The translations under genes and the position numbers were made by a program. Below are positions 47,131 through 56,118 of a DNA stretch of 64,000 nucleotides, one piece after another. The stretch comes from Dethiobacter sp. Its GTDB lineage: Bacteria > Bacillota > Dethiobacteria > Dethiobacterales > Dethiobacteraceae. Position 1 is the first letter of the stretch; each line of letters begins with the position of its first letter. Location of the stretch: contig JAGXRN010000042.1 of assembly GCA_018335875.1 (NCBI GenBank), forward strand, positions 1 to 64,000. The letters are read 5' to 3'. The notes below the pieces were generated by a model that had not been told where the DNA came from, searched no databases, and saw only the letters and a list, made by a program, of their open reading frames with translations.

Positions 47131-49282
47131 CTCGCTTCCTCCCCGCAGCTGCTTTTTTAGGGCTTGCCTGGGCAGCAGGAGATTTCGCTACTTTACGCAC
47201 ACTTACCTGTTTCTCTTCAGTGTTGCTTATTATTTGCGCACATTCCTTGTTTGCGCATTGCATTGTTTTGCCCTTTTTAACAGTGAGATAGCCGCAATGA
47301 ATGCATTTTTCCCTTTGGGGCTCATCCCATGTTGTAAAACTGCAGGCAGGGTAAGAAGAGCAGCCATAAAATTTTCGTCTTCTCTTGGTTGTCCGCTCAA
47401 CAAGGGGGTTCCCGCACTCCGGACACTGCACATCTATCTCTTTTAGCACCGGCTTTGTAAAACGGCATGCCGGAAAACCCGGGCAGGCCAGAAACTTCCC
47501 GAAACGCCCCATCTTATAAACAAGCAGCTGGCCGCAATTCGGGCATGCCTGGTCGCTTACCTCAGGTTCAATTACTACTTTTTCCATGTGTTCTTCGGCT
47601 TCTTTTAACCGTGTGGAAAAACCTTCATAGAATTTGCCAATCACATCGACCCATTCCAGGTGGCCCTCGGCGATTTCATCAAGTTTCTCCTCCATCTGAG
47701 CAGTAAAATCAACATCGATTATATTGGGGAAAAACTCCAAAAGCTGTTCAAGCACCAGGCGGCCGAGTTCTGTTGCATAAAACAGCTTTTTCTCCCATAT
47801 CACATAACCCCGGGCCTGCAGGGTTTCAATAATAGGGGCATAAGTACTGGGGCGCCCAATCCCATTTTCCTCCAGCGTCTTGACGAGCATAGCCTCGCTG
47901 AATCTTGGCGGCGGTTGTGTAAAATGCTGTTCCGGCTTCAAATCAAGCAAAAGCAGCGTCTGCTCCGCTTCAAGCGCCGGCAGCAGAGCGCCCTCCGTTT
48001 TTTCTTCCTCGTCCCTTCCCTCTATATATAGCTTCCTGAAGCCGTCAAACTTAATTTCCGCACCTGTGGCGCGAAAAGAATATATTCCTGCGCTTATCTT
48101 TGCGGTAACAGTATCATAAACGGCGGCACTCATCTGGCTGGCAACAAAACGCTCCCAGATTAGGCGATAAAGACGAAGCTGATCACGGGAGAGATATTCT
48201 TTTACCCGGTCGGGTGTGCGTGTAACAGAGGTGGGACGGATAGCTTCGTGAGCTTCCTGGGCCCCCTTTTTCTTTGAATAAACGGGGGGTTTTTCGGGAA
48301 CATATGGTTTACCGTACTGGCTTTGAATAAAAGCCCGGGCTTCGTCCTGAGCACCCGCGGAAATCCTGGTTGAATCAGAACGGATGTAGGTGATCAGGCC
48401 AAGAACACCTTCCTCTTTCCCTAGCTGCAGTCCTTCGTACAGTTGCTGGGCGATTATCATAGTGCGGCGGCTGGTAAAACCAAGTTTGCGGGAAGCTTCC
48501 TGCTGCAGGCTGCTCGTGGTAAAAGGGGGCGTCGGGTTGCGGCGGCGTTCTTTCTTTGTAACTTCCCGAACTACAAAGTCACTGCCCTTGAGGCCGTCAA
48601 TAATTTCATTTACTTCTTCCCTGCTGGCAGGGACATATTTCTTATCCTTAATACCATGGAAATGCGCCCTGAATATATCTTTTCCAGTCTGCAAATCTGC
48701 GTCAAGCGACCAGTATTCTTCGGGCTTAAAATTATTGATGTCATTTTCCCTGTCCACAATCATGCGCAGAGCCACTGATTGCACCCTGCCGGCAGACAAC
48801 CCTTTTTTAACTTTCTTCCAGAGAAGAGGTGATATTTTATATCCTACAAGCCTGTCAAGAACACGCCTGGCCTGCTGAGCATCAACCCTGTCTCTGTCAA
48901 TAGGACGTGGCCCTTTAAAGGCATGTTGGATTGCCTTCTCAGTAATTTCATTAAACTCAACCCTGCATGGTTCCTTTTCATCAATCCCCAGCACATTTGC
49001 AAGATGCCAGCAAATGGCCTCTCCTTCACGGTCGGGGTCAGCAGCCAGAAATATTTTCTTAGCATCTTTACCTGCATCGCGAAGCTCTTTTAAGATTGAA
49101 CTCTTACCGCGGATGGTAATATATTTTGGCGTAAAATTATGATTTACATCTATTCCGAACTGGCTTTTTGGCAGGTCAATTAAATGGCCCATGGAAGCCA
49201 TAACCTTATACTTCCTGCCCAGGTACTTCTTGATTGTCTTAGCCTTTGTCGGTGATTCCACAATAACCAGGTAATTAGACAT
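47123..49282 (-). CDS. topA: DNA topoisomerase I
   Basis: A 719-residue type IA topoisomerase that relaxes negative supercoils. The Toprim domain ([29 protein letters not shown]) and the active-site Tyr region ([13 protein letters not shown]) are intact. Three C-terminal zinc ribbons begin at CPNCG, CPECG and CIHCG, then a basic Lys/Ala tail. GGAGGTG precedes the ATG. dprA lies upstream, the usual order. Confidence 0.97.
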   Translation of the reverse strand: MSNYLVIVESPTKAKTIKKYLGRKYKVMASMGHLIDLPKSQFGIDVNHNFTPKYITIRGKSSILKELRDAGKDAKKIFLAADPDREGEAICWHLANVLGIDEKEPCRVEFNEITEKAIQHAFKGPRPIDRDRVDAQQARRVLDRLVGYKISPLLWKKVKKGLSAGRVQSVALRMIVDRENDINNFKPEEYWSLDADLQTGKDIFRAHFHGIKDKKYVPASREEVNEIIDGLKGSDFVVREVTKKERRRNPTPPFTTSSLQQEASRKLGFTSRRTMIIAQQLYEGLQLGKEEGVLGLITYIRSDSTRISAGAQDEARAFIQSQYGKPYVPEKPPVYSKKKGAQEAHEAIRPTSVTRTPDRVKEYLSRDQLRLYRLIWERFVASQMSAAVYDTVTAKISAGIYSFRATGAEIKFDGFRKLYIEGRDEEEKTEGALLPALEAEQTLLLLDLKPEQHFTQPPPRFSEAMLVKTLEENGIGRPSTYAPIIETLQARGYVIWEKKLFYATELGRLVLEQLLEFFPNIIDVDFTAQMEEKLDEIAEGHLEWVDVIGKFYEGFSTRLKEAEEHMEKVVIEPEVSDQACPNCGQLLVYKMGRFGKFLACPGFPACRFTKPVLKEIDVQCPECGNPLVERTTKRRRKFYGCSSYPACSFTTWDEPQREKCIHCGYLTVKKGKTMQCANKECAQIISNTEEKQVSVRKVAKSPAAQASPKKAAAGRKRGG

Positions 49283-49340
49283 TAGGCACCTCCGGACAAA
49301 TGTCCCTTTCTCTTCTACATATTATACAAATTACCGTCAG

Positions 49341-50411
49341 CTATACACGCAGATAATAATTTCCCGGCATTTTTCTTACTATTGAGGCAAGCTCCAGCTC
49401 CACCATGGCTGCAGCGAGTGCAGATGCTTCTACCCCGCAGCGAACAAGCAAATCGTCAAAATGAACAGGCTCAAACTCCATAGATACTAATATCTTCATT
49501 TGTTCTGGAGTTAATTCGCATGTCTTCGCAATTTCATTCTTTGCATTAAGCCCCAACTCCAACAAAATATCCCCGGCATTCTCCGCCAGCGCCGCCCCCT
49601 CCTTGAGCAACCTGTGGCAACCCCGGCTGTTTGGACTGTTTACACTGCCGGGAACGGCAAAGACCTCTCTCCCATGCTCAAGCGCACAATCAGCAGTAAT
49701 CAGAGCTCCGCTTTTCTCACCAGCTTCCACCACAACTGTAGCCAACGAAAGGCCGCTTATAATTCTGTTGCGGAGGGGAAAATGTGCAGGCTTAGGCTGT
49801 GTGCCGGGGGGAAACTCGCTCACAATCACTCCGCTGCCGGCAATTCTCTCTCGCAGGCGCAGGTTTTCAGGCGGGTAGCATATATCCAACCCGCATCCAA
49901 GTATCGCAGCAGTCTTCCCCCCGCTTTGCAGCGCGCCCTGGTGGGCGGAAGTATCAATGCCGCGCGCCATCCCGCTCACCACAGCAATACCGGACCGGGC
50001 AAGGTCTGCCGAGAGCCTAAATGCCACAGTCTTGCCATACTCAGTTGCCTTTCTTGCCCCCACCACAGCAATGCACGGCATTTCTAGTATCCCCAAATCC
50101 CCCCTATAAAAAAGAACTGTCGGTGGATCGTAAATTTGCTGCAGCAGCTGTGGATAATGCGGGTGAAACAGCGTCACCAAAGAAATTCCTCCGCCAATAA
50201 GGCGCTCCCATTCCAGATAAGGCTCAATTCTTTTACGCTCAGCAAGCAATGCTTCCACAGCCCGTGCGGCAACCCCCGACAGGTAAAGCTCATCTGCACC
50301 GGCACTAAAAGCCTGCCGGGCAGAGCCAAAGTATTCGACCAGCCGACGTATCCTTCTTGCACCCAGTTCAGAGACAAGACTTAGCGCCAGCCAGTATACA
50401 GTATCATCCAT
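49341..50411 (-). CDS. dprA: DNA-processing protein DprA (Smf)
   Basis: A 356-residue DprA that loads RecA on incoming single-stranded DNA during transformation. An N-terminal SAM-like region, the Rossmann-fold core (VVGARKATEYGK; SGMARGIDTSAHQGAL; AILGCGLDICYP; SEFPPGTQP) and a C-terminal winged helix are present. GGGGGTG precedes the ATG. It heads the run dprA-topA-trmFO-xerC-hslVU-codY. Confidence 0.95.
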   Translation of the reverse strand: MDDTVYWLALSLVSELGARRIRRLVEYFGSARQAFSAGADELYLSGVAARAVEALLAERKRIEPYLEWERLIGGGISLVTLFHPHYPQLLQQIYDPPTVLFYRGDLGILEMPCIAVVGARKATEYGKTVAFRLSADLARSGIAVVSGMARGIDTSAHQGALQSGGKTAAILGCGLDICYPPENLRLRERIAGSGVIVSEFPPGTQPKPAHFPLRNRIISGLSLATVVVEAGEKSGALITADCALEHGREVFAVPGSVNSPNSRGCHRLLKEGAALAENAGDILLELGLNAKNEIAKTCELTPEQMKILVSMEFEPVHFDDLLVRCGVEASALAAAMVELELASIVRKMPGNYYLRV

Positions 50412-50504
50412 ACCATCACCCCCGGCACTTCTCGTTCTAGATTCTACGCTTTCCTTAATATTCCTTTATCTGTGGCAGATTCACTATCGGAATACGGTAT
50501 TAAT

Positions 50505-50532
50505 TTAAAAAAGCAGCCGGGATTATCCCGGC
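50505..50532 (-). terminator. Terminator after the coiled-coil gene
   Basis: GCCGGGA (50516-50522) pairs with TCCCGGC (50526-50532). On the minus strand it is followed by TGCTTTTTTAAA. Confidence 0.8.
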
Positions 50533-50552
50533 ATTTTGTAAACAACATGCAA

Positions 50553-50867
50553 TTATACACGGCGCTGTAAACTTCTGATCTGAATATCGTGTTCCCCCAG
50601 CAGGGCGCTGATTGACTTGTGATTAATCTGCAGATCCTGAAGCTGCAACAAAGTCTCAGTGCGAAACTCAAGCAAGCCTGCTGTCTCTGCAAATATCATA
50701 TCCTGCTTTTCTTCGATACGTGAGACCTTGCCATTCAGCCCTGATACGTCTGTCTTCAGCTCTGATACATCCACCCTTACTTCAAGCATGTCCTCCTGAA
50801 TCTGTCTGAGACTGTCCTGAATCTGTTCAAACCGCCCCATGAGCTCCTGAAACATACGCTCTTCCAT
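50553..50867 (-). CDS. Coiled-coil protein, probably LexA-regulated
   Basis: A 104-residue protein that is almost entirely heptad-patterned: ERMFQELMGRFEQIQDSLRQ, then DMLEVRVDVSELKTDVSGLNGKVSRIEEKQD and LQLQDLQINHKSISALLGEH. It resembles short hypothetical coiled coils of Firmicutes; no enzymatic domain. The ATG at 50867 is spaced from AAGGAG. The gene is monocistronic, with a strong SigmaA promoter, a LexA-type box over its -35 and its own terminator, so DNA-damage induction is expected. Confidence 0.75.
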   Translation of the reverse strand: MEERMFQELMGRFEQIQDSLRQIQEDMLEVRVDVSELKTDVSGLNGKVSRIEEKQDMIFAETAGLLEFRTETLLQLQDLQINHKSISALLGEHDIQIRSLQRRV

Positions 50868-50899
50868 GACACACATGCTCCTTCTTCTTTTTTTATCAT

Positions 50900-50928
50900 A
50901 TTATAGCATATTTTGAATAGACGAACAA
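50900..50928 (-). promoter_or_regulatory. SigmaA promoter of the coiled-coil gene
   Basis: Minus strand: TTGTTC, 17-bp spacer, TATAAT (perfect -10). Confidence 0.8.
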
Positions 50929-50935
50929 GTGTTTG
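50922..50935. promoter_or_regulatory. Probable LexA/DinR (SOS) box
   Basis: CGAACAAGTGTTTG fits the Gram-positive LexA consensus CGAACRNRYGTTYC in all but its last base. It covers the -35 box, so LexA binding would block RNA polymerase. Confidence 0.65.
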
Positions 50936-51038
50936 GTTGAAATATTTTATGTAACAGAGAACTAAAAGTGTCTTTTACCTGCTGCAATTATATTCTTTGT
51001 AGTTCAACAGTATAGCCGGGATTCCTGCAGCAAGAATA

Positions 51039-51071
51039 AAAACAGGAGGCTTTTTTAGAGCCCCCTGTTTT
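51039..51071 (-). terminator. Terminator after the aminomutase gene
   Basis: AAAACAGGAGGC (51039-51050) pairs with GCCCCCTGTTTT (51060-51071), with one G-U pair in the minus-strand RNA. It is followed by TTTTATTC. Confidence 0.8.
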
Positions 51072-51084
51072 CCGGCACAATTTT

Positions 51085-52332
51085 TCAGTCTTTTTTGACG
51101 CAGTGGTCCTCGTATACCATAACCCTGTTTTCCCAAGTTCTGATTGTTACTTTATTCCTACCCACAGACAGCAGGTAATTGGGAAACATAGGCGTTTTTC
51201 CATAACCATCCGGAGCGTTTACAATAAATGTTGGAATCGCAAGGCCGGACGTGAAGCCGCGCAGTTGTTCCATGATATCAATCCCCACTTCAACACCGGT
51301 GCGGAAATGAGCTGTCCCTTTCACATTTTTAGCATGAAAGATAAGATAGGGGCGGATTAAAACTTTAAGAAGCTCATGGTTCAGTTTTTTCATCACATGG
51401 GGGTCATCATTTACACCAGCCAGAAGTACAGCCTGATTACCCAGTACAGCTCCCGCCCTTGCCAGTTTACCGCATGCCTCCGCCACCGCTGGTGTTACTT
51501 CAATCGGGTGGTTAAAATGTGTGTTAATGTAAAGAGGAGAATGCTTCTCCAGAGCTTTACACAGCTCGTCGGTCACACGCATAGGCATGGTGACTAGCGT
51601 ACGTGATCCAAGACGCTTAATTTCCACGTGAGGGATATTGTCCAGTTCAGTCAGCAGCCAATCAATATTTTCATTGCTTAGCATAAGGGCGTCGCCGCCT
51701 GTAAGCAGCACGTCCCGGATTTCTTCATTACGCCTGATGTAGTCAAGGGCTGCATTTAACTGTTCACGAGACGTCATACGGTCGATTTCGCCAATATTGC
51801 GTCTTCTCTGGCAATGCCTGCAGTACATGGCGCACTGGTTAGTTACATTAATGATCAGGCGGTCAGGGTAGCGCCTGGTGATGGCGGGTGCAGGCGATGT
51901 GTATTCCTCCGCCATGGGATCATCCTGGCCACAGGTATCATCAAGTTCCTCCCAGGAAGGTATGGACTGCCGCCGGACGGGGCAAAGGGGGTTATCAGGG
52001 TCTATGAGGCTTAAATAATATGGTGAGACTGCCCAGCGATACCTCTCACCAACTTTACTCACAGCTTGCAACTGTTGTTCATCCAAATTGAGCAATTTTT
52101 TTAGTGTTTTAACAGAAGTTATACGTCTCGATGCCTGCCAATGCCAATCATTCCACTTTTCGTCAGTTACATTAAAATGTTTCTTGATTTTTTCCTGCCG
52201 CTCCAGTATTTTAGACCAATGATTGAACCCATCGGGAATGCGCGGCCGTGCAGACAGGTAGGGCTCAATATGCTTTTTCAGTTCAGTGCTTCTCTGCTTC
52301 GCAATGACCCTTTTTTTCATTGTGTCTGGCAT
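51085..52332 (-). CDS. eam: Glutamate 2,3-aminomutase (lysine 2,3-aminomutase family)
   Basis: A 415-residue radical-SAM/PLP enzyme. The cluster motif is CAMYCRHC and the PLP Lys is in GYGKTP. In lysine aminomutase two Asp residues hold the substrate amino group (QCDLSLG and FVVDAPG). Here the aligned residues are Lys (FHAKNVKG) and Asn (FIVNAPD), the pair known from glutamate 2,3-aminomutase. The predicted reaction is L-glutamate to beta-glutamate, a compatible solute and possible nitrogen store. The ATG at 52332 follows GGAG. Monocistronic between a promoter and a terminator. Confidence 0.85.
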   Translation of the reverse strand: MPDTMKKRVIAKQRSTELKKHIEPYLSARPRIPDGFNHWSKILERQEKIKKHFNVTDEKWNDWHWQASRRITSVKTLKKLLNLDEQQLQAVSKVGERYRWAVSPYYLSLIDPDNPLCPVRRQSIPSWEELDDTCGQDDPMAEEYTSPAPAITRRYPDRLIINVTNQCAMYCRHCQRRRNIGEIDRMTSREQLNAALDYIRRNEEIRDVLLTGGDALMLSNENIDWLLTELDNIPHVEIKRLGSRTLVTMPMRVTDELCKALEKHSPLYINTHFNHPIEVTPAVAEACGKLARAGAVLGNQAVLLAGVNDDPHVMKKLNHELLKVLIRPYLIFHAKNVKGTAHFRTGVEVGIDIMEQLRGFTSGLAIPTFIVNAPDGYGKTPMFPNYLLSVGRNKVTIRTWENRVMVYEDHCVKKD

Positions 52333-52400
52333 CCTGCTCTCCTCCCAACTCATGAATCATTTTATCTTTATCTCTCTCAATACACTATTATAGTATGTAA

Positions 52401-52429
52401 AGTATATCACACATGACTGTATTCTTCAA
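52401..52429 (-). promoter_or_regulatory. SigmaA promoter of the aminomutase gene
   Basis: Minus strand: TTGAAG, 17-bp spacer, TATACT. A second TATAAT lies 10-15 bp nearer the gene, within a TACACTATTATAGTATGTA near-palindrome. Confidence 0.6.
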
Positions 52430-52526
52430 AAATCTTTAATTTTAATGACTATCAGCAATTACTGGCAAAGTTGACCATTGACTCCAGCAGTGCCTGTAAG
52501 ATAAAGTTTTATCTGAGGTGATGAGA

Positions 52527-53615
52527 GTGAAAAAATTAGTTGTAGTTATTTGTTTTCTGTTGTTGTTTACCGGCTGTCTGTCTGCTGCCAAAACTAACGC
52601 TCCCGTCCCCCCTGTTGATCCTGGTGTAATTGTAGATAACCCCGCACCGCAAGACGAAAAACCTGATGACAGTGTCCCGGTGGATCCTGCCCCAAACGGA
52701 CAGGAGGAAATCGACCTGGCTGCTGTCAGGCCAAATGAATTGGGTAAAGTGATGGTACTTATGTACCATGAAGTGGGAAATAAAGAAGATACGTGGGCAC
52801 GCCATAAAGATAATTTCCGGCGCGATATGGAAACACTTTACACAGAAGGTTACCGGCCTGTGAATCTTAATGATTATCTGGCAGGCAATATAGATCTGCC
52901 TGCCGGCACAACACCATTCATTCTTACTTTCGATGACGGGACAGCAGGGCAGTTCCGCCTGGTTGAAGTCAATGGCGAGCTTGTGGTGGACCCGGACAGC
53001 GCAGTTGGAATTCTGATAGATTTAAACAAAAAATATCCCGACTTTAAACTTGCCGGGACCTTCTATATTTATTACCCGCTGCCCTTCAGGCAAAAAGAGT
53101 ATATAAGGCAAAAGCTGGAGACACTCATCAGCCTTGGCTTTGAAATTGGCAATCATACTTATAATCATGAGAATCTGGGCAAAGTTTCCATGGAAGAAGG
53201 AATCAGGGCTTTGGCCCGTCATGTAAAAACCACGGAAGAATATCTGCCCGGCTATAAGGTAAACACACTGGCGCTGCCCTACGGTGTCCGTCCCCGTGAA
53301 GACAGCCATCTTTTGTACGGCGAATGGGAAGGTATCAGCTATGTTAATAACGCCGTCCTTTTGGTAGGGGCAAACCCGGCTTTTTCCCCGTTTGACAATC
53401 GCTTTAATCCTTCTAAACTGCCAAGAATCAGGGCGGATGAGGTAGAACTTTACCGCTGGCTTGCTTATTTTACCAACAACCCAGACGAACGCTTTATCAG
53501 TGATGGAAACCCTGATATTGTTACTGTGCCCGCTACTGTTGAAAGCCGTCTGGATTTGAGCAAACTGGACAACCTTGAATTAAGGGTATACGATTTGTCA
53601 CTGCTCTCTGATTAG
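52527..53615 (+). CDS. Polysaccharide deacetylase lipoprotein
   Basis: A 362-residue protein with a lipoprotein signal peptide (lipobox LFTGC) and a Pro/Asp-rich linker. A NodB-like deacetylase domain begins at VMVLMYHEVGN, with ILTFDDGTAGQF (metal Asp pair), GFEIGNHTYNHENL (His ligands) and LALPYGVRP. It probably trims wall polysaccharide from outside the membrane. GTG 52527 is preferred, six bases after GAGGTG. It is divergent from the aminomutase gene and its 3' end overlaps the next, convergent gene by 18 bp. Confidence 0.88.
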   Translation: MKKLVVVICFLLLFTGCLSAAKTNAPVPPVDPGVIVDNPAPQDEKPDDSVPVDPAPNGQEEIDLAAVRPNELGKVMVLMYHEVGNKEDTWARHKDNFRRDMETLYTEGYRPVNLNDYLAGNIDLPAGTTPFILTFDDGTAGQFRLVEVNGELVVDPDSAVGILIDLNKKYPDFKLAGTFYIYYPLPFRQKEYIRQKLETLISLGFEIGNHTYNHENLGKVSMEEGIRALARHVKTTEEYLPGYKVNTLALPYGVRPREDSHLLYGEWEGISYVNNAVLLVGANPAFSPFDNRFNPSKLPRIRADEVELYRWLAYFTNNPDERFISDGNPDIVTVPATVESRLDLSKLDNLELRVYDLSLLSD

Positions 53616-53921
53616 TTCTCCGCCAAACTGCCGCAGCAACTCTCTAAGCTCCCCCTCTTTTGCCTGTTCTTCCTCAATAATTAACAGGAATGCACCATCC
53701 TCTTTTTCTTTCTCATCACCGGCCTTTCTTCCGCTGCCAAAAATCCCGTGCGCCAGGTCAGGCAGGAATCCAACCATCAGTTCTGATACACTAAAATCAG
53801 GGTTGGGCAGGTCTTTTTTTACTTTATCGACAAAGCTTGGGAACCCCGACTCATTTAAGGCTTTTGCCGCGGCGTCGGCCTGTTTAAATGAATGAAAGTA
53901 AGCAAGCATGTTAGGCGTCAT
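53598..53921 (-). CDS. Small protein of unknown function, stress-protein-like N-terminus
   Basis: A 107-residue protein. The opening (AYFHSFKQADAAAKALNESGFPSF) resembles the first strand-helix of YflT/GSP17M-type proteins; a central hydrophobic stretch and an acidic EKEKEDGAFLLIIEEEQAKEGE tail follow. No firm family. The ATG at 53921 is spaced from AAAGGAG. It is convergent with the deacetylase lipoprotein gene (18-bp overlap) and divergent from the SASP gene. Confidence 0.65.
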   Translation of the reverse strand: MTPNMLAYFHSFKQADAAAKALNESGFPSFVDKVKKDLPNPDFSVSELMVGFLPDLAHGIFGSGRKAGDEKEKEDGAFLLIIEEEQAKEGELRELLRQFGGELIREQ

Positions 53922-54003
53922 TTTTGTCACTCCTTTTTTATATTTTGCTACTGCGACCTGAGTCTATGTTATTCATCATTTCTCATTTGAAGACAATTTT
54001 GTC

Positions 54004-54033
54004 TGGATACTGCAACAGTCAGTGGTAAAACTA
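54004..54033 (+). promoter_or_regulatory. Possible SigmaG/SigmaF forespore promoter of the SASP gene
   Basis: TGGATA (54004-54009), 17-bp spacer, AAAACTA (54027-54033). This compares with TGNATA and CATACTA of SigmaG. It lies ~20 bp before the ATG. Confidence 0.45.
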
Positions 54034-54052
54034 TAATCAGGAGGTGAATAAA

Positions 54053-54364
54053 ATGGCAAACAACAAAAACAGAAAACGCCTGGTTCCCGGAGTGGAACAG
54101 GCGCTTGAAAAATTTAAACAGGAGATTGCATCTGAGCTTGGCATTGTGGATAGCAGTCCTGGTTCCTCGCTGGAAGCTGCCCTGAGTAAATATAAAAATG
54201 AAATTGCCGGCGAACTTGGCATTGCAGGCACCATCTCAGAAAAAGGCTGGGATAGCATATCGTCCCGCAACTGTGGCAAGGTGGGCGGCCGCATGGGCGG
54301 CAAAATCGGAGGCAACATGGTTAAGAAGATGGTTGAAATGGCCGAAAAGAATTTAAAACCCTGA
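54053..54364 (+). CDS. Alpha/beta-type small acid-soluble spore protein with doubled motif
   Basis: A 103-residue SASP that coats and protects spore DNA. The GPR-protease region appears twice: [17 protein letters not shown] and [16 protein letters not shown]. The C-terminal signature [20 protein letters not shown] follows. Usual length is 60-75, so the extra length is the duplicated first helix. AGGAGGTG precedes the ATG. The 3' end overlaps the convergent dehydrogenase gene by 12 bp. It confirms a spore-forming host. Confidence 0.92.
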   Translation: MANNKNRKRLVPGVEQALEKFKQEIASELGIVDSSPGSSLEAALSKYKNEIAGELGIAGTISEKGWDSISSRNCGKVGGRMGGKIGGNMVKKMVEMAEKNLKP

Positions 54365-55357
54365 CATCTCATCAATGATAGCTTCTGCCATTTCACGGCC
54401 TGTAGCAGAACCGCCAAGGTCATAGGTAACAGTTTTTCCTTTCCGGATAACAGCTGACAGTGCATTTTCCAACCGCTGCGCAGCACTGTCTTCACCTAAA
54501 TGCCTCAGCATCATAACAGATGAAAGAATCATAGCTGTGGGGTTTACCTTGTCAAGCCCGGCATACTTGGGCGCACTGCCGTGGACAGGCTCAAAAATTG
54601 CGGTGTCACTACCTATGTTAGCGCCAGGCGCAACGCCCAGGCCGCCGGTTAGCCCCGCGCAGAGGTCTGATATAATGTCTCCGTACAAATTAGGCATCAC
54701 CAGTACATCATAGAGCTCCGGTTTCATTACAAGCTGCATACACATATTATCCACGATCCGGTCTTCAAATTCCACATCCGGGAAGTCTCTGGCCACATCA
54801 GCAGCAACTGCCAGAAAGAGTCCGTCTGTGCATTTCATGATATTAGCCTTGTGAACCGCCGTAACCTTACGGCGGTTGTTTTTGCGTGCGTATTCAAACG
54901 CAAAACGGCAAATCCTTTCACTGCCCTTCCGCGTTATTATTTTAATACTCTCAGCGGCGTCCTCACCCACCATATGCTCTACACCTGCATATAAATCTTC
55001 AGTATTTTCCCTCACCACAACCAAGTCAATACCCGAATAACGTGAGCGAATCCCCTCGTATGTACGGGCCGGGCGCAGGTTTACATACAGATCCAGTTCC
55101 TTGCGCAAAGCAACATTGACACTGCGAAATCCTCCTCCCACCGGGGTGGTCAGCGGACCTTTAAGTGCAATTCTATTCCTTTTTATCGATTCAATAACCT
55201 GTGCAGGCAGCGGAGTTCCAAATTCACCAATCGCCCCCTCACCCGCCATCACTTCATCCCACTCAATTCGTACCCCCGATGCTTCCAGTACCTTTTTTGT
55301 GGCGGCTGTAATATCAGGCCCTATCCCATCCCCTGGTATAAGCGTTATCTTGTACAT
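54353..55357 (-). CDS. NAD-dependent isocitrate dehydrogenase-type protein
   Basis: A 334-residue isocitrate/isopropylmalate dehydrogenase-family enzyme: [78 protein letters not shown] and [13 protein letters not shown]. The ENTEDLYAG segment matches NAD-linked isocitrate dehydrogenases better than LeuB (ENTGGLYFG), but homoisocitrate or a related 2-hydroxyacid cannot be excluded. It would make 2-oxoglutarate, the precursor of the glutamate used by the aminomutase nearby. GGGAGG before the ATG; a strong promoter upstream. Confidence 0.85.
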   Translation of the reverse strand: MYKITLIPGDGIGPDITAATKKVLEASGVRIEWDEVMAGEGAIGEFGTPLPAQVIESIKRNRIALKGPLTTPVGGGFRSVNVALRKELDLYVNLRPARTYEGIRSRYSGIDLVVVRENTEDLYAGVEHMVGEDAAESIKIITRKGSERICRFAFEYARKNNRRKVTAVHKANIMKCTDGLFLAVAADVARDFPDVEFEDRIVDNMCMQLVMKPELYDVLVMPNLYGDIISDLCAGLTGGLGVAPGANIGSDTAIFEPVHGSAPKYAGLDKVNPTAMILSSVMMLRHLGEDSAAQRLENALSAVIRKGKTVTYDLGGSATGREMAEAIIDEMSGF

Positions 55358-55392
55358 AACAGGCCTCCCGTTTTAACCTCGCAGATGTTTAG

Positions 55393-55421
55393 ATTATAAC
55401 AAATATAGGGCCGGGTGTAAA
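55393..55421 (-). promoter_or_regulatory. SigmaA promoter of the isocitrate-dehydrogenase-type gene
   Basis: Minus strand: TTTACA, 17-bp spacer, TATAAT, about 35 bp before the ATG. Confidence 0.75.
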
Positions 55422-55488
55422 TGTTTCTCACCTCCGGTGTTCCTCCAGTGTGTTTTCTCACATCCAGTTTTTTGCTGTAAAAGGACTT

Positions 55489-56118
55489 TTAAAAAGAGTC
55501 GCGAGCCATGTCCAATAATTTTGCGGCCCTGACTGTGTTAAAAGCACCGCACATACATGGTTTTGCCAATAACAGTGCACCTTTTTTAACATCTATCTTC
55601 CCCAGTTTAACATGTTCAATTACTTTGGCGATCAGGTTAAAAGAAACCATTCCGTGACCGCACATAGTGTTCAGTTCCAGCACCTGGTTGTTTGGGAGCA
55701 TGTCTCTTTTTCCGATTATGCCAAGGGAGTGTTCTACACTGTGGCGGGAAATCCCTACTTCTGAGCAGCACTGCCTTACCTGTTCTAAGAGGCCGGAAAC
55801 ATTAATACAGATTCCCAGATCAGCCTCTTTGAGAACGCTAATAAAATTTTTAACTGACCTAAGATCGGAAAAGTTTGCTGCCGCATGGGAATTATCTACC
55901 ACCCCATCATATACTTTTGACCAATCCGTTCCAGTTTCATAAGAATAGAAAGAAGAACTGCTTATACTGTTGGGGTTATGTTTTAAAGCAAGTTCAATAA
56001 ACTTTTTTATCTTTGGTGCTGCGTCTTTTCTATTATGACCTTTTGCCGTCAGCGCGAAGACAATAAAGTCTTCCTGCAGTCCCTCGGGTGTGCCTCTGCG
56101 ATGTAAAGTGTTTGTCAT
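55489..56118 (-). CDS. Unknown cysteine-containing protein, cassette copy A
   Basis: A 209-residue soluble protein of no family I recognise. It is clearly paralogous to the protein at 61074-61697. Shared features: the N-terminal LHR-G...LQ-DF, a paired Cys (QCCSEVG), HSVEHSLGIIG, TMCGHGMV, and a C-terminal LAKPCMCGAFNTVR. Five cysteines are conserved in both copies, which suggests a metal or Fe-S site. The ATG overlaps the ferredoxin-domain gene stop as ATGA, so the two proteins are made together. Codon use and base composition look more AT-rich than the ribosomal-gene region. Confidence 0.8.
   Translation of the reverse strand: MTNTLHRRGTPEGLQEDFIVFALTAKGHNRKDAAPKIKKFIELALKHNPNSISSSSFYSYETGTDWSKVYDGVVDNSHAAANFSDLRSVKNFISVLKEADLGICINVSGLLEQVRQCCSEVGISRHSVEHSLGIIGKRDMLPNNQVLELNTMCGHGMVSFNLIAKVIEHVKLGKIDVKKGALLLAKPCMCGAFNTVRAAKLLDMARDSF

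Noticed and set aside
47467-49077. Long plus-strand frames opposite topA, pnp, infB and other genes
   Set aside because: They are antisense shadows of well-conserved proteins, with no ribosome sites and no recognisable domains.
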